Positions 57,086-57,627 of a stretch of DNA of 57,627 nucleotides are shown piece by piece. Below the pieces are notes generated by a model that was given only the letters and a program-made list of their open reading frames with translations, was not told where the DNA came from and did not search any database. Position numbers and translations under genes: made by a program. Source of the stretch: a virus. Numbering within the stretch: position 1 is the first letter of the stretch; each line of letters opens with the position of its first letter. Location: IMG/VR virus record IMGVR_UViG_3300005336_000007, positions 1 through 57,627 of that record; one strand, 5' to 3'.

Positions 57086-57136
57086 GGTTTCCGTCCCTAT
57101 ACCTCAACGGAACCGAACAACGGTCTACTAAACCGT
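57086..57136 (-). ncRNA. antisense copy of the tRNA anticodon arm, plus hairpin
   Basis: The + strand 57118-57136 (core ACGGT-CTACTAA-ACCGT) matches the tRNA anticodon arm (minus strand 57207-57225) at 18 of 19 bases but in inverted orientation. In the minus-strand transcript it therefore lies about 40 bases after the tRNA and could pair with its anticodon arm over 19 bp, with a single U-G pair. A hairpin GGTTTCCGT/ACGGAACC (57086-57094, 57107-57114) follows. Alternatives are a relic attP core or a decoy stem-loop. Confidence 0.5.
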
Positions 57137-57175
57137 ATTTTACTTACTATTTATGCTTTACGCAATAATTCTGAG

Positions 57176-57249
57176 TGCCCCCGGCAGGACTCGAACCTGC
57201 AACCAACAGTTTAGTAGACCGTTGCTCTATCCAATTGAGCTACGGGGGC
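57176..57249 (-). tRNA. tRNA with anticodon ACT (class I, Arg-like body)
   Basis: Cloverleaf: acceptor GCCCCCG/CGGGGGC (7 bp), D arm GCTC/GAGC with A20 in the loop, anticodon arm ACGGT-CTACTAA-ACTGT, 5-base variable loop, T arm GCAGG-TTCGAGT-CCTGC, discriminator A, CCA not encoded. U33, A37, T54-T55-C56 and A58 are standard. Anticodon 34-36 is ACT, which reads AGU serine codons, but serine tRNAs have a long variable arm; A20 and C35 are arginine identity elements. It may derive from tRNA-Arg TCT or ACG. Confidence 0.85.
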
Positions 57250-57260
57250 ATAAAACAAGA

Positions 57261-57627
57261 CTAGTCCTTGCTTTCATTAGAGGTATCTGAATCAATAACA
57301 GAAGTCGCCTCCATTACAAGAAGGCTGTTTTCAAGCTGCTTTTTTAGCAATTCGTATTCGGTACGACTCATAACGGCGGGAACTAGCAGAACCGCCTCAG
57401 AGTTTTTGGATAAGTACAACGGAAATGGCCTTTGGCCGCTCTCTGGTTTTGGTAACGGCGGTGGCGGTTGTGCGTTGCGTATCTGCGACACTGATGGTTG
57501 CATTCGCGGCGTCCCTCCTACTGATGGCGTGTCAAGCTCTTCAGATGACTCGCTATTGTAGTCTCCGCTCTCAGGATGCACAACTGAAATTGTTCGCCGT
57601 AGAACTTTGATGAACTCCTCCGCGCTG
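57261..57627 (-). CDS. winged-helix-like protein, C-terminal part
   Basis: Continuation, through the circle join, of the gene starting at 565. Bases 57518-57627 duplicate 1-110. This part encodes a proline-rich stretch (PPPPLPKPESGQRPFPLYL) and an acidic C-terminal helix (RTEYELLKKQLENSLLVME). It ends at TAG 57261-57263, in which another TAGTCC box (57262-57267) is embedded, 12 bases from the tRNA 5-prime end. Confidence 0.7.
   Translation of the reverse strand, partial: SAEEFIKVLRRTISVVHPESGDYNSESSEELDTPSVGGTPRMQPSVSQIRNAQPPPPLPKPESGQRPFPLYLSKNSEAVLLVPAVMSRTEYELLKKQLENSLLVMEATSVIDSDTSNESKD
57518..57627. repeat. terminal direct repeat, right copy (circle join)
   Basis: Exact copy of bases 1-110. 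See the left copy; the unique circle is about 57,517 bp. Confidence 0.95.

Noticed and set aside
57207-57225. Amber suppressor tRNA (anticodon CTA)
   Set aside because: Reading CTA as anticodon would need a two-base shift that destroys the 5-bp anticodon stem and the position of U33.
1-57627. CRISPR array, integrase, DNA polymerase
   Set aside because: No regularly spaced long repeats were seen, and no reading frame showed tyrosine or serine recombinase or polymerase motifs.

Overview
The window is a single phage genome assembled as a closed circle. The first 110 bases are repeated exactly as the last 110, and one reading frame runs unbroken across that join, so the unique circle is about 57,517 bp. 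Gene content is that of a siphovirus-like (long, non-contractile tail) double-stranded DNA phage: small and large terminase, portal, scaffold, lambda D-like and E-like head proteins, tail completion proteins, Ig-tailed major tail protein, frameshifted tail chaperone, 1167-residue tape measure and a 1233-residue tip protein. Strong AGGAGG-type ribosome binding sites and sigma70-type promoters point to an ordinary bacterial host. The host cannot be named from the sequence. No integrase and no DNA polymerase were recognised.

Layout, in + coordinates; almost everything is on the minus strand. 1-565 plus 57261-57627 is one winged-helix-like gene across the join. 810-2036 (+) is a lone SWIM/DDE transposase-type protein. 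2053-8127 (-) is an early/accessory and recombination block: Cas4-like nuclease, DUF669/SSB-like protein, several zinc-ribbon and membrane miniproteins, two of its genes broken. 8342-10880 (+) is a divergent regulatory module: ribbon-helix-helix protein, LexA-type DNA-binding domain, NrdR-type zinc ribbon. 10896-15152 (-) is a run of small membrane and coiled-coil proteins starting with a holin-like gene, probably lysis and envelope functions. 15425-15880 holds a tRNA-Pro and a structured, apparently untranslated segment on the + strand. 15881-16986 is a C5-methyltransferase plus HNH endonuclease cassette that appears to have inserted at the 3-prime end of the tail-spike gene. 17077-43681 (-) is the virion operon, read from fibres (high coordinates) through terminase, head and tail to the tip and spike; it includes a sigma factor. 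43796-49449 (-) is accessory: a second small C5 methyltransferase, secreted and zinc-finger miniproteins, RusA resolvase, Cro-like HTH. 49550-56887 (-) is the replication block: NinG-like protein, adenine methylase, ASCH protein, primase, helicase, ParB-like protein and DUF1376 protein, with an iteron array and a structured leader. 57176-57249 is a tRNA with anticodon ACT, followed on its own strand by an antisense copy of its anticodon arm.

How the parts may work together (inference): the DUF1376 protein and the iterons under its 3-prime end mark the likely origin; the ParB-like protein, superfamily-2 helicase and TOPRIM primase open and prime it, and the host polymerase copies it. Divergent promoters at 8251-8335 look like the main regulatory switch. 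The phage sigma factor encoded among the fibre genes could redirect host polymerase late. Two C5 methylases and one adenine methylase probably protect phage DNA from restriction.

The points most worth a second look are the ACT tRNA and its antisense anticodon copy, the structured RNA beside tRNA-Pro, the spike 3-prime-end duplication around the HNH/methylase cassette, the +1 (or -2) frameshift in the tail chaperone, and the six-copy iteron array.
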